Shown: one piece after another, positions 50,724 through 58,827 of the stretch
Numbering within the stretch: the first letter of the stretch is position 1
How the letters are laid out: the number at the start of each line of letters is the position of its first letter
Origin: Pseudomonadota bacterium
Lineage (GTDB): Bacteria > Pseudomonadota > Alphaproteobacteria > Sphingomonadales > Sphingomonadaceae
Assembly: GCA_023400405.1 (NCBI GenBank)
Contig: JAEXFD010000064.1
Span: 62,001-126,000, forward strand
Reading direction: 5' to 3'
DNA length: 64,000 nucleotides
Position numbers and translations under genes: made by a program
Notes under the pieces: generated by a model
The model's database searches: none
Told to the model about the DNA's origin: nothing
The model's input: only the letters and a program-made list of their open reading frames with translations

Positions 50724-51571
50724 GCTTCCTCCGCACCTTCGTGACCGTGGTCGATTCGGGTTCGATGGCGGCTGCGGCGCGTTCGCTCAATCTCAGCGCC
50801 TCGGCCGTCGCGCAGCAGTTGCGCGCGCTCGAACGCGAACTCGAAGTGCCGCTGCTGATCCGCATCGGGCGGACGGTGAAGGTCACCGATCAGGGCAGCC
50901 GCATCCTCAACCATGCGCGCCAGCTCGTCCGGGATAGCGCCAATCTGCGCGGGCTGGCGCATGACGGTTCGATCGGCGGCGAATTGCGGCTGGGCGCCTG
51001 CAGCACCGCGTTGATCGGCATCCTGCCCCAGCTGATGGCGAAAGTCGGCGGCAAATATCCTGACATCCGCTTTCGCGTGGAGTCTGCGAATTCGGTCCAG
51101 CTCTACACCCAGATCCTGGCGGGCAATCTCGACGCCGCCTGCGTGCTGGAAGCGCCCTACGCCCTTCCCAAGACCTGCGAGTGGCTGCTGATCCGCGAGG
51201 AACCGCTCACCGTCCTCGCGCCCGCGCGCCTGGCGGATGCGGACCCGCTCGACCTGCTGCGCAACCAGCCCTTCATCCGATACGATCGCAACAAATGGGG
51301 CGGCCGCGGCCCGGACAAATATCTGCGCGAGTTCGGCATCCAGCCGCACGAGCGCTATGAAGTCGACATGCTCCAGGCCATCGCGGTCATGGTCGATCTG
51401 GGGCTTGGCGTGTCGCTGGTACCCGATTGGTCGGCGCCCTGGCCCACCGGGCTGAACATCGTCCGCCTTCCTTTGCCCGAGCGGCGCATCGGCCGGCGGA
51501 TCGGCATCGTCTGGTCGCGATCGAGCGTCCGCATCAAGCTGGTGAACGCCCTCCTCGCCGAAATCGACTGA
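50714..51571 (+). CDS. LysR-family regulator, probable ATT start
   Basis: A 285-residue LysR-type regulator. The winged helix (about 1-60) reads IDISFLRTFVTVVDSGSMAAAARSL in two parts: IDISFLRTFVTV then VDSGSMAAAARSL. The effector domain (about 90-285) is complete. No ATG, GTG or TTG precedes the conserved N-terminus in frame; the only placement keeping it is ATT at 50714, with GGGGGAG 8 nt upstream. The first in-frame ATG would delete half of the DNA-binding helix. It overlaps the symporter stop by 10 bp, so it is translationally coupled, and its 3' end overlaps the convergent second symporter by 38 bp. Confidence 0.85.
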   Translation: MDISFLRTFVTVVDSGSMAAAARSLNLSASAVAQQLRALERELEVPLLIRIGRTVKVTDQGSRILNHARQLVRDSANLRGLAHDGSIGGELRLGACSTALIGILPQLMAKVGGKYPDIRFRVESANSVQLYTQILAGNLDAACVLEAPYALPKTCEWLLIREEPLTVLAPARLADADPLDLLRNQPFIRYDRNKWGGRGPDKYLREFGIQPHERYEVDMLQAIAVMVDLGLGVSLVPDWSAPWPTGLNIVRLPLPERRIGRRIGIVWSRSSVRIKLVNALLAEID

Positions 51572-53933
51572 CGACCGTCAGCCCCTCGAGCGAGTGGGCG
51601 GGCGGCGGGAAGAACAGGCTTGCCAGATAGCCGACCGTGATCGTCATGAAGATCGCAATGGCGAGATAGAGATAAGGATGCACTGCCTGCATCGCCCAGA
51701 TCGTCACCGTGACGATCACGGAAACGACGATGCCGATCGCCGCCCCCTGCCAGTTGCTCCGCGTCGAGAACATGCCGAGCGGGTAGGCCCCGGCGAAGCT
51801 GCCACCGAAGACGCCGCCCAGCTCGATGGTGAGGTCGAGCAGCGAATGGACGTTCATCCGCGAAAGTAGGATCGCCAGCGCGATGCCGATGAGTCCGACG
51901 ATCACGCAGACCAGCTCGGAAAAGCGGACGACCTGCTTCTGGGTGCGTGCCGGGCCGAAGCGCTCGTAGAAGTCGACCGAGACCAGCGTCGCTACGCTGT
52001 TGATGATCCCCGAAAGCACGCCCATGGCCGCAGCCAGCACGCCGGCGACCACGAGGCCGATCACACCATGTGGCAATTGCGTGCCGATGAAAGTGGGGAA
52101 GACGGCATCGATCGGAAGCGTCGGATCGAGCTGCGCCGGGTGCGCCCGGTAAAAGGCGAACAGCGCCGTGCCCGTGCCGTAGAACATCACTGCGCTCGGC
52201 AGCAGCACCGCTGCAAAGGTGAGGATCGACCAGGTCGCTTCCTTGGGCGATGCCGTCGACAGCACCCGCTGCATGACGATCTGGTCGCGCGGGAAGCAGA
52301 GGATGCCCTCGAGCACCGCGAGAAGGAGGAAGGACCAGATCGTCGGCTGGTGAACGTCGAAGCTCAGGTTGATCGCCCGCGTCTTGTCGAATTCCATCGT
52401 CGTCTGGACGACGGTCGCGATGCCCAGGTCCCAGAAGATATAGCCGATCGCGAACAGCGCGCCGCCCACCAGGACGAACACCTGCACGACGTCGGTCCAC
52501 ACCACCGCGCGCATCCCGCCAAGCGCGGTGTAGACGATCGTGAACAGGCCGACGGCGACGATGCAGGTCACGATGTCGATCCCGGTCATCGTGTTGATCG
52601 CGAGTGCGGGCAGATAGAGGATGATTCCCATCCGCGCCGTCAGTTGCAGGATGATCCACAAGCCGCTGGCGAGCAGCCGGATGCCGAGATGGAAGCGCGC
52701 CTCGAGATAGCTGTAGACCGAAACCAGGTTCAGCCGGCGGAAGAACGGCGCGAGGAAGATCGCGACGATGACCAGCGCGCCGACATAGGTGACCTTCGAC
52801 ATCAGATATTGCCAATCGGTCTCGAACGATTTCGCCGGATAGGCGAGGTAGTTCACCGATCCGATCGTCCCCGCGAACATGCTGAGCCCGGCCGCCCAGA
52901 AGGGAATGCGGCGATTGCCGAGGAAGAACTCGCCCGCGCTGTCCTTGTTGGCCCGCGCATAGAAGTAGAACCCCATGGCGAGCATCGCCAGCATATAGGC
53001 CGCGATGATCGCGGCATCCGCCAGGGCGATGCCGGGACTGGAGGAAGCCATTCGCACGCGCCACAGGCGCAGTTGCCCCGCCATCGGCGCACCGATCACC
53101 AGCCCGTCCGCGGTCGCCGCCACGTCGGTAACCCGGTCGGTCGGCAGATCGGCGACCCGCGCCCAGGCATCCGTGATCGTGCTGTAGCTGTAGAGCGTCG
53201 AGCGCTGCTGGACCTTCACGACATAGAGCAGGTGCGCCTGGCCGATCGGCGCCGCGGAGCCGATGACGTCTCCGGGCGCTCGCACCGCCGCCTTCCATCC
53301 GGAAGCCGCCGACCAACGCCATTGCCGCCCGTCCGAGGTGATGACGAGCCGGGTCCGATTGTGGGCCGCGAGCACGACCGGCGCGCTCCGGCCGGGCCAT
53401 GCCGCTGCCACCGTCCACTGTCCCGACGGTTCGAGCCGGAACAGGCGCGGCGACCCGTCGGCCGCCATGCCGGCGACAAGGACCGCCCCGTCCTCCCAAG
53501 CCACGTGGGCCGCACGGAGCGGCACGGGTAGCGGCGTCGTGTCCGCGACTGTCAGGCGAGCGTTCGCCAGTCCGACAAGCTGGAGCTTCTGCACCTCGGC
53601 CCGCGTGCGATCGATCGCAACCGCGCGCTGCCCATTGGAGATCATGCTTGCTTGGGCGGGCAGTGCCGGCGAGTTGGCCAAGTGCGACCAGCGCGAGCCA
53701 TCCTTCGACAGCACCCAGGCCTTGGCGGGCGACACGGCGACGGTTCGCCCGTCCAGTGTCGATACGGTCACGCCGGTTGCGCCGGGCAACGGCGGCAGCG
53801 GCACCGAATTTACCGCGCTGGCCCAGGCCGGCGCGACGATCGCCCAACACAGGAAGAGAATTGCCGCGACGAACCCCGCCGCCTTTGTCTTTCCGCTCAC
53901 CCGTCCCCCGATCTTTTTCGTGTTTTGTCTCAT
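51534..53933 (-). CDS. Sodium:solute symporter with N-terminal propeller (second copy)
   Basis: A 799-residue paralogue of the fusion at 48339. A basic N-terminus and a hydrophobic segment (about 20-37) precede the propeller-like domain (about 40-315), which has NSVPLPPLPGATGV, repeated RQWRWSAASGWKA-type strands and TLYSYSTITDAWARV. The symporter part (about 320-795) has EFFLGNRRIPFWAAGLSMFA and TALGGMRAVVWTD. The ATG at 53933 is chosen; a GTG at 53897 with GGGGGA close upstream is possible. It is read toward the LysR gene and overlaps it by 38 bp. The regulator probably controls both copies. Confidence 0.85.
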   Translation of the reverse strand: MRQNTKKIGGRVSGKTKAAGFVAAILFLCWAIVAPAWASAVNSVPLPPLPGATGVTVSTLDGRTVAVSPAKAWVLSKDGSRWSHLANSPALPAQASMISNGQRAVAIDRTRAEVQKLQLVGLANARLTVADTTPLPVPLRAAHVAWEDGAVLVAGMAADGSPRLFRLEPSGQWTVAAAWPGRSAPVVLAAHNRTRLVITSDGRQWRWSAASGWKAAVRAPGDVIGSAAPIGQAHLLYVVKVQQRSTLYSYSTITDAWARVADLPTDRVTDVAATADGLVIGAPMAGQLRLWRVRMASSSPGIALADAAIIAAYMLAMLAMGFYFYARANKDSAGEFFLGNRRIPFWAAGLSMFAGTIGSVNYLAYPAKSFETDWQYLMSKVTYVGALVIVAIFLAPFFRRLNLVSVYSYLEARFHLGIRLLASGLWIILQLTARMGIILYLPALAINTMTGIDIVTCIVAVGLFTIVYTALGGMRAVVWTDVVQVFVLVGGALFAIGYIFWDLGIATVVQTTMEFDKTRAINLSFDVHQPTIWSFLLLAVLEGILCFPRDQIVMQRVLSTASPKEATWSILTFAAVLLPSAVMFYGTGTALFAFYRAHPAQLDPTLPIDAVFPTFIGTQLPHGVIGLVVAGVLAAAMGVLSGIINSVATLVSVDFYERFGPARTQKQVVRFSELVCVIVGLIGIALAILLSRMNVHSLLDLTIELGGVFGGSFAGAYPLGMFSTRSNWQGAAIGIVVSVIVTVTIWAMQAVHPYLYLAIAIFMTITVGYLASLFFPPPAHSLEGLTVVSRFRRGGRSPA

Positions 53934-54453
53934 CAAACGCCGCCGGGGAAAAGCGGCGCGGCCGGTTTTCAGAGCGCGCGGAATGTTGGGTTTGCTCGTC
54001 CAACAGTTTAATGCCGGAGGGCGTGGCTCCCTACCCGTTCTTCGGCTTGCCAAAATGGCCTGTCACAGGTGGGACCAACATGCCCCCCGCGGGGGCGAAC
54101 GTGCTGGATGCCCGCGTGCCGCTCTTATTGTCTTATCTCGCGGCTAGCCGCCGCGCCGTGCGGACCGCGCGCGCCTCCAGCGTGGGGGCCATCGTCTCGC
54201 ACCGCTTGTTATGGTTGCGATCCGCGCATAACCGATCTGGTCAACGGCAGCCTTTCGCTGCTTGCTGTCGCCCAGGGCGGGGACACGGGCGCTAATGATC
54301 GAACAACATTATGGTCGCTGACGTGCGCCCCTGAATGTTACCACTCAGGGGTAGAGTCCGGCTCCTTCATGATGTCGGTCGATGGGATGGCAACTTGACC
54401 GGGGTATGCCCCCGGACAAGTTGGCCGGCGATCTCGGGGTCTTCCCGCCCAGT

Positions 54454-54524
54454 GTCGCCATGCCGGCCTCCTGCTCCTTCAAAATCGCAATGATCTACTC
54501 TTCGCTGAACCTGCCGCGCTTCAT
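54454..54524 (-). pseudogene. Fragment of an IS3-family orfA transposase
   Basis: Reading the minus strand from the ATG at 54524 gives MKRGRFSEE, a stop (TAG at 54495-54497), then IIAILKEQEAGMAT. This is the N-terminal start of IS3-family OrfA (usual RFSEEQIIxILKEQEAG), with the Gln codon changed to TAG and the rest missing. A ribosome site AAAGGAG is kept upstream. It is a dead remnant. Confidence 0.75.
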
Positions 54525-54583
54525 ATCCGTCCGGCTCCTTTGGGTCGGACTCTACCTTTTCGCGGCCGCATTTCAGGGGCCCT

Positions 54584-54691
54584 CATCACGATGTTGCCCG
54601 GTGTCAGCGCGGAGACGACCGGTCTGCCGTTATCGTCGACCAAACAATGGATCTTGCAGGTCCTGCCGCTACGCGAGCGGCCTATCGCTTC
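54584..54691 (-). pseudogene. Fragment of an IS5-family transposase
   Basis: Minus-strand translation reads GRSRSGRTCKIHCLVDD then NGRPVVSALTPGN, the central part of IS5-family (IS427-type) transposases, where GRSRGGxTTKIHAxVD is usual. Upstream coding is broken by stops and the catalytic C-terminal part is absent. Immediately downstream on the same strand is the IS3-family scrap, so the two elements inserted or recombined side by side. Confidence 0.7.
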
Positions 54692-54732
54692 TCAAGATAG
54701 CCCGACGCTTTCGCCCCCCGATGCCGCTCGCC

Positions 54733-56193
54733 CTACCCAACCTCCGCCGGCTGAGTCGTCCAGCCGAGCCGGGGGATGGTGATCGAGCGCTTGCCCGACA
54801 GATCGGTCCGCGTGACGAACAGCTCGCGGCTCTCGATATACTGGAGCAGCCGCCGCACCCGGCCGAGCGAGCTGGTGCCGTAGGTCGCGGCAATCTCCGC
54901 ATCGCTCGGGCAGGGCGCGCCTTCGCGGGCGGCGCGGGCGACGAGCAGGAACGGGCCGAGCATGTCGTCGGGCAGCGCGCGCGCCGCTTCGAGGGCCTGG
55001 GCCCAATCGGCATCGGGATCGCCATGGATGCCGGCGCGCGCCGCCGACAGCCGGCGGACGAAGCCCGACAGGTCGAGCGGCGGTCGCGCGAGGCCGACCA
55101 TCCGGCAGCGCACCAGGAAATCCTGGTAGAGCACCGCGGGCGAGCGGAACGCGCTCTCCTGATCCTCGACGATGTCGCGCAGCACCTCGGCGATCTTCTC
55201 CGCCGCCTCTTCGGGATCGACCTCGGGCGCCGCCTCCTCGCGCGCCGGCACCGATCGCGCCAGCGCCTCGAGCAGCCGGTCCGAGGCGAGCTGCGGCGCC
55301 TGGGCGGGCGCGGGCGGCGCCGGCGGCGTCCATTCGGGCTCGGCCGGCGCGAGCAGCAGGTCCTTGAGCTCGGCGGTGGGCGCGGCCGGCAGCGGCGTCA
55401 GCTTGGGGCTGCCGCTGCGCGCACTGGTCTCCACTGCGCCGATCTGCACCGAGACCGGCCGGCGCGACACCGCCGGGCCCAGCGCCAGGAAATGCCCGCG
55501 CGCTAGGTCGCGGATCGCTTCGGCCTGGCGCCGCTCCATGCCGAGCAGATCGGCCGCGCGTGCCATGTCGATGTCGAGAAAGGTGCGCCCCATCAGGAAG
55601 TTCGAGGCTTCGGCGGCGACGTTCTTGGCAAGCTTGGCGAGCCGCTGGGTGGCGATCACCCCGGCCAGCCCGCGCTTGCGCCCGCGGCACATCAAATTGG
55701 TCATCGCGCTCAGCGAGGCGCGGCGCACGTCCTCGGCCACTTCGCCGCCGCCCGCGGGCGCGAAGAGCTGCGCCTCGTCGACTACCACCAGCGCCGGATA
55801 CCAATGGTCGCGCGGTGCATCGAACAGCGCATTCAGGAAGGCGGCGGCACATTTCATCTGCCCCTCCGCCTCCAGCCCCTCCAGGCTCAGCACCACCGAG
55901 GCGCGATGCTCGCGAATCCGCGTCGCGAAGCGCGCGATCTCGCGCTCCGAATAATCCGCCGCCTCGATCGAGACGTGGCCGTATTTGTCCGAAAGCGTGA
56001 CGAAATCGCCCTCGGGGTCGATCACCACCTGCTGGACATGGCCGGCGCTCTTTTCGAGCAGGCGGCGCAAGAGGTGCGACTTGCCCGAGCCCGAATTGCC
56101 CTGGACGAGCAGCCGCGTCGCCAGCAGCTCCTCAAGGTCCATCGCGACGGCCTCGCCCCTGCCGTCCACACCCATGTCCACACGCACCGTCAT
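54733..56193 (-). CDS. HerA-like P-loop ATPase (DUF87-type)
   Basis: A 486-residue FtsK/HerA-superfamily ATPase. Walker A is GNSGSGKS (32-39) and Walker B ALVVVDEAQ (134-142); CRGRKRGLAGVIATQRLAKL supplies the sensor and Arg region. The N-terminus is short, without the HAS barrel of classical HerA, and the C-terminal part (about 260-486) has a Pro-rich linker and a winged-helix-like end. Such proteins are thought to handle DNA, but no NurA nuclease gene is adjacent. The ATG at 56193 is chosen because sequence upstream is not conserved in character. It borders the IS scraps. Confidence 0.85.
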   Translation of the reverse strand: MTVRVDMGVDGRGEAVAMDLEELLATRLLVQGNSGSGKSHLLRRLLEKSAGHVQQVVIDPEGDFVTLSDKYGHVSIEAADYSEREIARFATRIREHRASVVLSLEGLEAEGQMKCAAAFLNALFDAPRDHWYPALVVVDEAQLFAPAGGGEVAEDVRRASLSAMTNLMCRGRKRGLAGVIATQRLAKLAKNVAAEASNFLMGRTFLDIDMARAADLLGMERRQAEAIRDLARGHFLALGPAVSRRPVSVQIGAVETSARSGSPKLTPLPAAPTAELKDLLLAPAEPEWTPPAPPAPAQAPQLASDRLLEALARSVPAREEAAPEVDPEEAAEKIAEVLRDIVEDQESAFRSPAVLYQDFLVRCRMVGLARPPLDLSGFVRRLSAARAGIHGDPDADWAQALEAARALPDDMLGPFLLVARAAREGAPCPSDAEIAATYGTSSLGRVRRLLQYIESRELFVTRTDLSGKRSITIPRLGWTTQPAEVG

Positions 56194-56398
56194 CGCGCCG
56201 AGCCTTGCCGCATCCGCTCGCTCCCGGGCAAGCGCGATGCGGCGAAAAGCTGTGGGCGGTACGGCGGCGGAACCGCGCCGCGGGCGGCTCGTGTCGTTCG
56301 AACGGCACCGCATCGCTAACGGGAAGAGGGAGCTCGGCGGGATGGACCGCAGCTCGGGTCCCACTTGCGGACATTCCCGACGCCGGTAACTTCATACG

Positions 56399-56773
56399 AT
56401 GCGGACCATAACAGCCCTTTTGCTTTACCTTGCCATTGGGACAGGCGCAGCGGCCGGTAGCCCAAGAGCCGGGGCCAGTCTTTGGCCTTGCCATTGGGTG
56501 CATGGCCGCATGGCTTATGGGACCGGGACTCCCGCAACGCGGATATGGCCAAGCGGCACCCGCCGAATACTGGGCGTCGTCAGTCGCGAGCATCCCATGC
56601 CGGATGACGCATTTTCGCCGGACATCCCTCGCAATGCGGCAAAGCTGCTGACTCCGAAAAATGATCGGCTGTGGGGAGATTTCTATGTGTGCCCGGTGAC
56701 CGGCGAACGTGCCGGCTGGATGCGTCTCGTGGTGGTGAGGAAGGCCTCACACCTCTTCGTCACTCCACGGTGA
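56399..56773 (+). CDS. Small secreted protein of unknown function
   Basis: A 124-residue protein with a signal peptide (1-19, MRTITALLLYLAIGTGAAAG). The mature part contains CHWVHGRMAYGTGTPATRIW, GTRRILGVV, LWGDFYVCPVTGE and MRLVVVRKASHLFV. Its two Cys (in PCHWV and YVCPV) could form a disulfide. This order recalls small periplasmic proteins common in sphingomonads, known only as hypothetical. Codon use and the clear exported N-terminus argue it is real. It lies alone between two minus-strand genes. Confidence 0.7.
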   Translation: MRTITALLLYLAIGTGAAAGSPRAGASLWPCHWVHGRMAYGTGTPATRIWPSGTRRILGVVSREHPMPDDAFSPDIPRNAAKLLTPKNDRLWGDFYVCPVTGERAGWMRLVVVRKASHLFVTPR

Positions 56774-56842
56774 CCAACGCCTGCCGGCCGCGCAAATTCT
56801 GCCGTTCAGGAATAGGCTGAAGCACTCAATTCGGTGTCCGCG

Positions 56843-58216
56843 TCAGCGCCTCAACCCCCGCAGCACATTTCCCTCGGTCGAGAGATAGCCCCGCCGATAA
56901 TCGAAGCGCTTGCAGCCGGAAAAGGCGAGCCAGTAATATTTCATCTGTTCGGACCACCAATAGCCCGGGCAATGATCGGCCTGCACCTTGGTCGTCACGT
57001 CGGCCATCACCGCATAGCCGTGCGGCGCCTTGTTCCATCGCTGCATCGCGCGGAAATGCCGGGCGATGATCGCGCGCCATTCCGTCCGCCCGTCGATCAG
57101 CCAATGGTTGAACGCGGCGTCGGCAAGCTCGGGGCGCAGCGCATTGGTGCTCGCGGTCGGCACTCCTTTTTCCGGATCATAGCCTTCGGGCAGGATGCCG
57201 TAGCGGTCCTGCACGCCGCTCCAGGCGCGGGTATAGGCCGCCCCAACCGCGCGCGCGCCGCCCTGGGCGAGCAGCCCGCCATAGAAGGAGGACAGCTCGT
57301 CCTGCTCCCAGCTCAGCCGCGCGCCGGTTTCGAAATCGACATCGACGAACCAGGTCGCCTCGCCCAGCCTTGCCTGCTGGGATTTGAGGATCGCCGCGGT
57401 GCAGGCGCGATACATCGCCAGGCAGTCGCGATCGCCGAGCAGGTCCCAGCCGTCCCACAGATATTCGTAATAGCTGTCCGAAGGCGGGCCGATCGTCGCG
57501 CGGCGGCTCTTCCATTCGCCGGTCATGCAATCGACTGCGTCGGGGATCAGCCCGATCTTCGATCGCCGATCGAACAGCGCGGTCAGCGCGCGCTTGGCCG
57601 CGGCGACATAGCGCTCGTCGCCGGTCGCGCGGCTCAGCACCCCGAACTCGGCGATGCAGCTGCCCACTTCCGCGGGATTGGTGACGGTGCCGCGCAGCGC
57701 GCCGGTGCTGAGGTTCACATAGCGGTGCGGCAGGCCGATCGGTGAGGCCTCGAAGCTCGGCATCAGCCGGTCGGCCAGGTCGCGGGCCTTGGCGAGCAGC
57801 ACCGGATCGCCGCAGGCCAGCCAGGCCGAGAGCAGCCCGCCGACCAGCCGGATGATCGTCTCGAACACCGAGACTTCGCCGTCCAGGTCGAAGTCGAGAT
57901 GCGCCTTGATCCAGTCGACCCCGTCGCGGAACTCGGCATCCAGCTCCATCAGCCACAGCGTGTCGATCGCCTCGACCAGGCTGAGCCCGACATGGCGACC
58001 CTTTACGGAAAAGCTCTCGGCGCCGCCCGAGATCGGCATGATCTGGTCCTTGCCCCAGGCGCGCGCGCGATACTCGCCCCACGCCCAGCGCATCGCCTCG
58101 CGCACTTCGTGCGCCAGCCCGCGCCAATCCTCCTCCGCCGCCCCGGCGGAATGCGGAAGCAGCGTGGCGGCACTGCCGGCGATCAGGCCGCGTCGGCCGA
58201 TGCGGAACGAGCTCAT
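56843..58216 (-). CDS. Bacterial GH47 alpha-1,2-mannosidase
   Basis: A 457-residue class I alpha-mannosidase (GH47), a family mostly of eukaryotic N-glycan processing. A Tat leader (GRRGLIAGSAATLL, 7-20) indicates export. The alpha/alpha barrel starts with AMRWAWGEYRARAWGKDQIMP and LVEAIDTLWLMEL. Candidate catalytic residues are Glu119 (VFET), Asp247 (PPSDSYYEYL) and Glu363 (ALRPEL), and the Ca2+-binding Thr is in YLSTEGNVL near the C-terminus. The triad is at nearly the positions reported for a Caulobacter GH47 enzyme. No clear ribosome site precedes the ATG at 58216, so a leaderless mRNA is possible. Confidence 0.87.
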   Translation of the reverse strand: MSSFRIGRRGLIAGSAATLLPHSAGAAEEDWRGLAHEVREAMRWAWGEYRARAWGKDQIMPISGGAESFSVKGRHVGLSLVEAIDTLWLMELDAEFRDGVDWIKAHLDFDLDGEVSVFETIIRLVGGLLSAWLACGDPVLLAKARDLADRLMPSFEASPIGLPHRYVNLSTGALRGTVTNPAEVGSCIAEFGVLSRATGDERYVAAAKRALTALFDRRSKIGLIPDAVDCMTGEWKSRRATIGPPSDSYYEYLWDGWDLLGDRDCLAMYRACTAAILKSQQARLGEATWFVDVDFETGARLSWEQDELSSFYGGLLAQGGARAVGAAYTRAWSGVQDRYGILPEGYDPEKGVPTASTNALRPELADAAFNHWLIDGRTEWRAIIARHFRAMQRWNKAPHGYAVMADVTTKVQADHCPGYWWSEQMKYYWLAFSGCKRFDYRRGYLSTEGNVLRGLRR

Positions 58217-58308
58217 GGGGCGGAGGCTAGGCGAGGGCCGGGGCGTGCGCAAACCCCGGCTTGCCGCCGGCCCGCGTCGGGCGGATAGTGGCGCTGAGGG
58301 AGAACGAT

Positions 58309-58827
58309 ATGCGCGGATCGATAGCGTTGCTGGCGGCGCTGACCATCGCCGCCCCGGCTCAAGCACAACGTTTCGCGATCCTGCCAGGCAGCGAGGCGAC
58401 GCTGGCATCGGTCGATGGCGATTTCGCGCCCGTCGCCTCGGCGGCCGCCGAGCCAGACGCATTCGAGACCTGGGCGGCAAACGCCTTCGCCCGCGGCGCC
58501 ATGCCCGACGCGACCGGGCCGAACGCCGCCGCGGTCCCCAAGGGGCCGCCTGCGCCGACGCCGCCTGCCAACCGGCTCATGTTCCGGCTGCTCGTGCTGC
58601 CGGGCGAAAAGCCCAGCACGCTGCTGATCGTGCGCAACGGCTTCGATCGCGCCCTCGTCTATCGCGCCGAAATGCGGGTGAAGGGCAAGCAATCGCCGAC
58701 CGATGTCTGCCTCGTGATGCCCGGCAAGACCGGGATCGAGCACTGGCCCTATGCGATCGACCAGCTGGTGCTCGACGATCTGAAGCTCGTGCCCTGGAAG
58801 CCCGGCGATCCGGTTCGCTGTGCCTGA
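58309..58827 (+). CDS. Small periplasmic protein of unknown function
   Basis: A 172-residue exported protein with a signal peptide ending at AQAQ (residue 20). A linker rich in Ala and Pro (about 40-90) separates an N-terminal strand from a beta-rich domain (about 90-172) with LMFRLLVLPGEKPSTLLIV, YRAEMRVKG and DVCLVMPGKTGIEHWP. Two Cys (DVCLV and the penultimate residue) could pair. No family name can be given. GAGGGAGAA lies before the ATG. Its end overlaps the GTG of recQ by 8 bp, so it may be cotranscribed with it. Confidence 0.7.
   Translation: MRGSIALLAALTIAAPAQAQRFAILPGSEATLASVDGDFAPVASAAAEPDAFETWAANAFARGAMPDATGPNAAAVPKGPPAPTPPANRLMFRLLVLPGEKPSTLLIVRNGFDRALVYRAEMRVKGKQSPTDVCLVMPGKTGIEHWPYAIDQLVLDDLKLVPWKPGDPVRCA

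Larger units (their letters stand above)
53934..54732. other. Gene-free region with transposase scraps
   Basis: About 800 bp without an intact gene. The left half (53934-54450) shows nothing I can name. The right half carries two fused fragments of different insertion-sequence transposase genes on the minus strand (54454-54524 and 54584-54691), so this is a decayed insertion hot spot. It separates the sugar clusters from the HerA-like gene. Confidence 0.6.

Noticed and set aside
53934..54450. A gene in the left half of the region upstream of the second symporter
   Set aside because: Frames open in several phases but none has a ribosome site, a conserved-looking N-terminus or domain motifs.
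54454..54691. Intact insertion sequence
   Set aside because: Both transposase fragments are truncated, one carries an in-frame stop, and no terminal inverted repeats could be matched.
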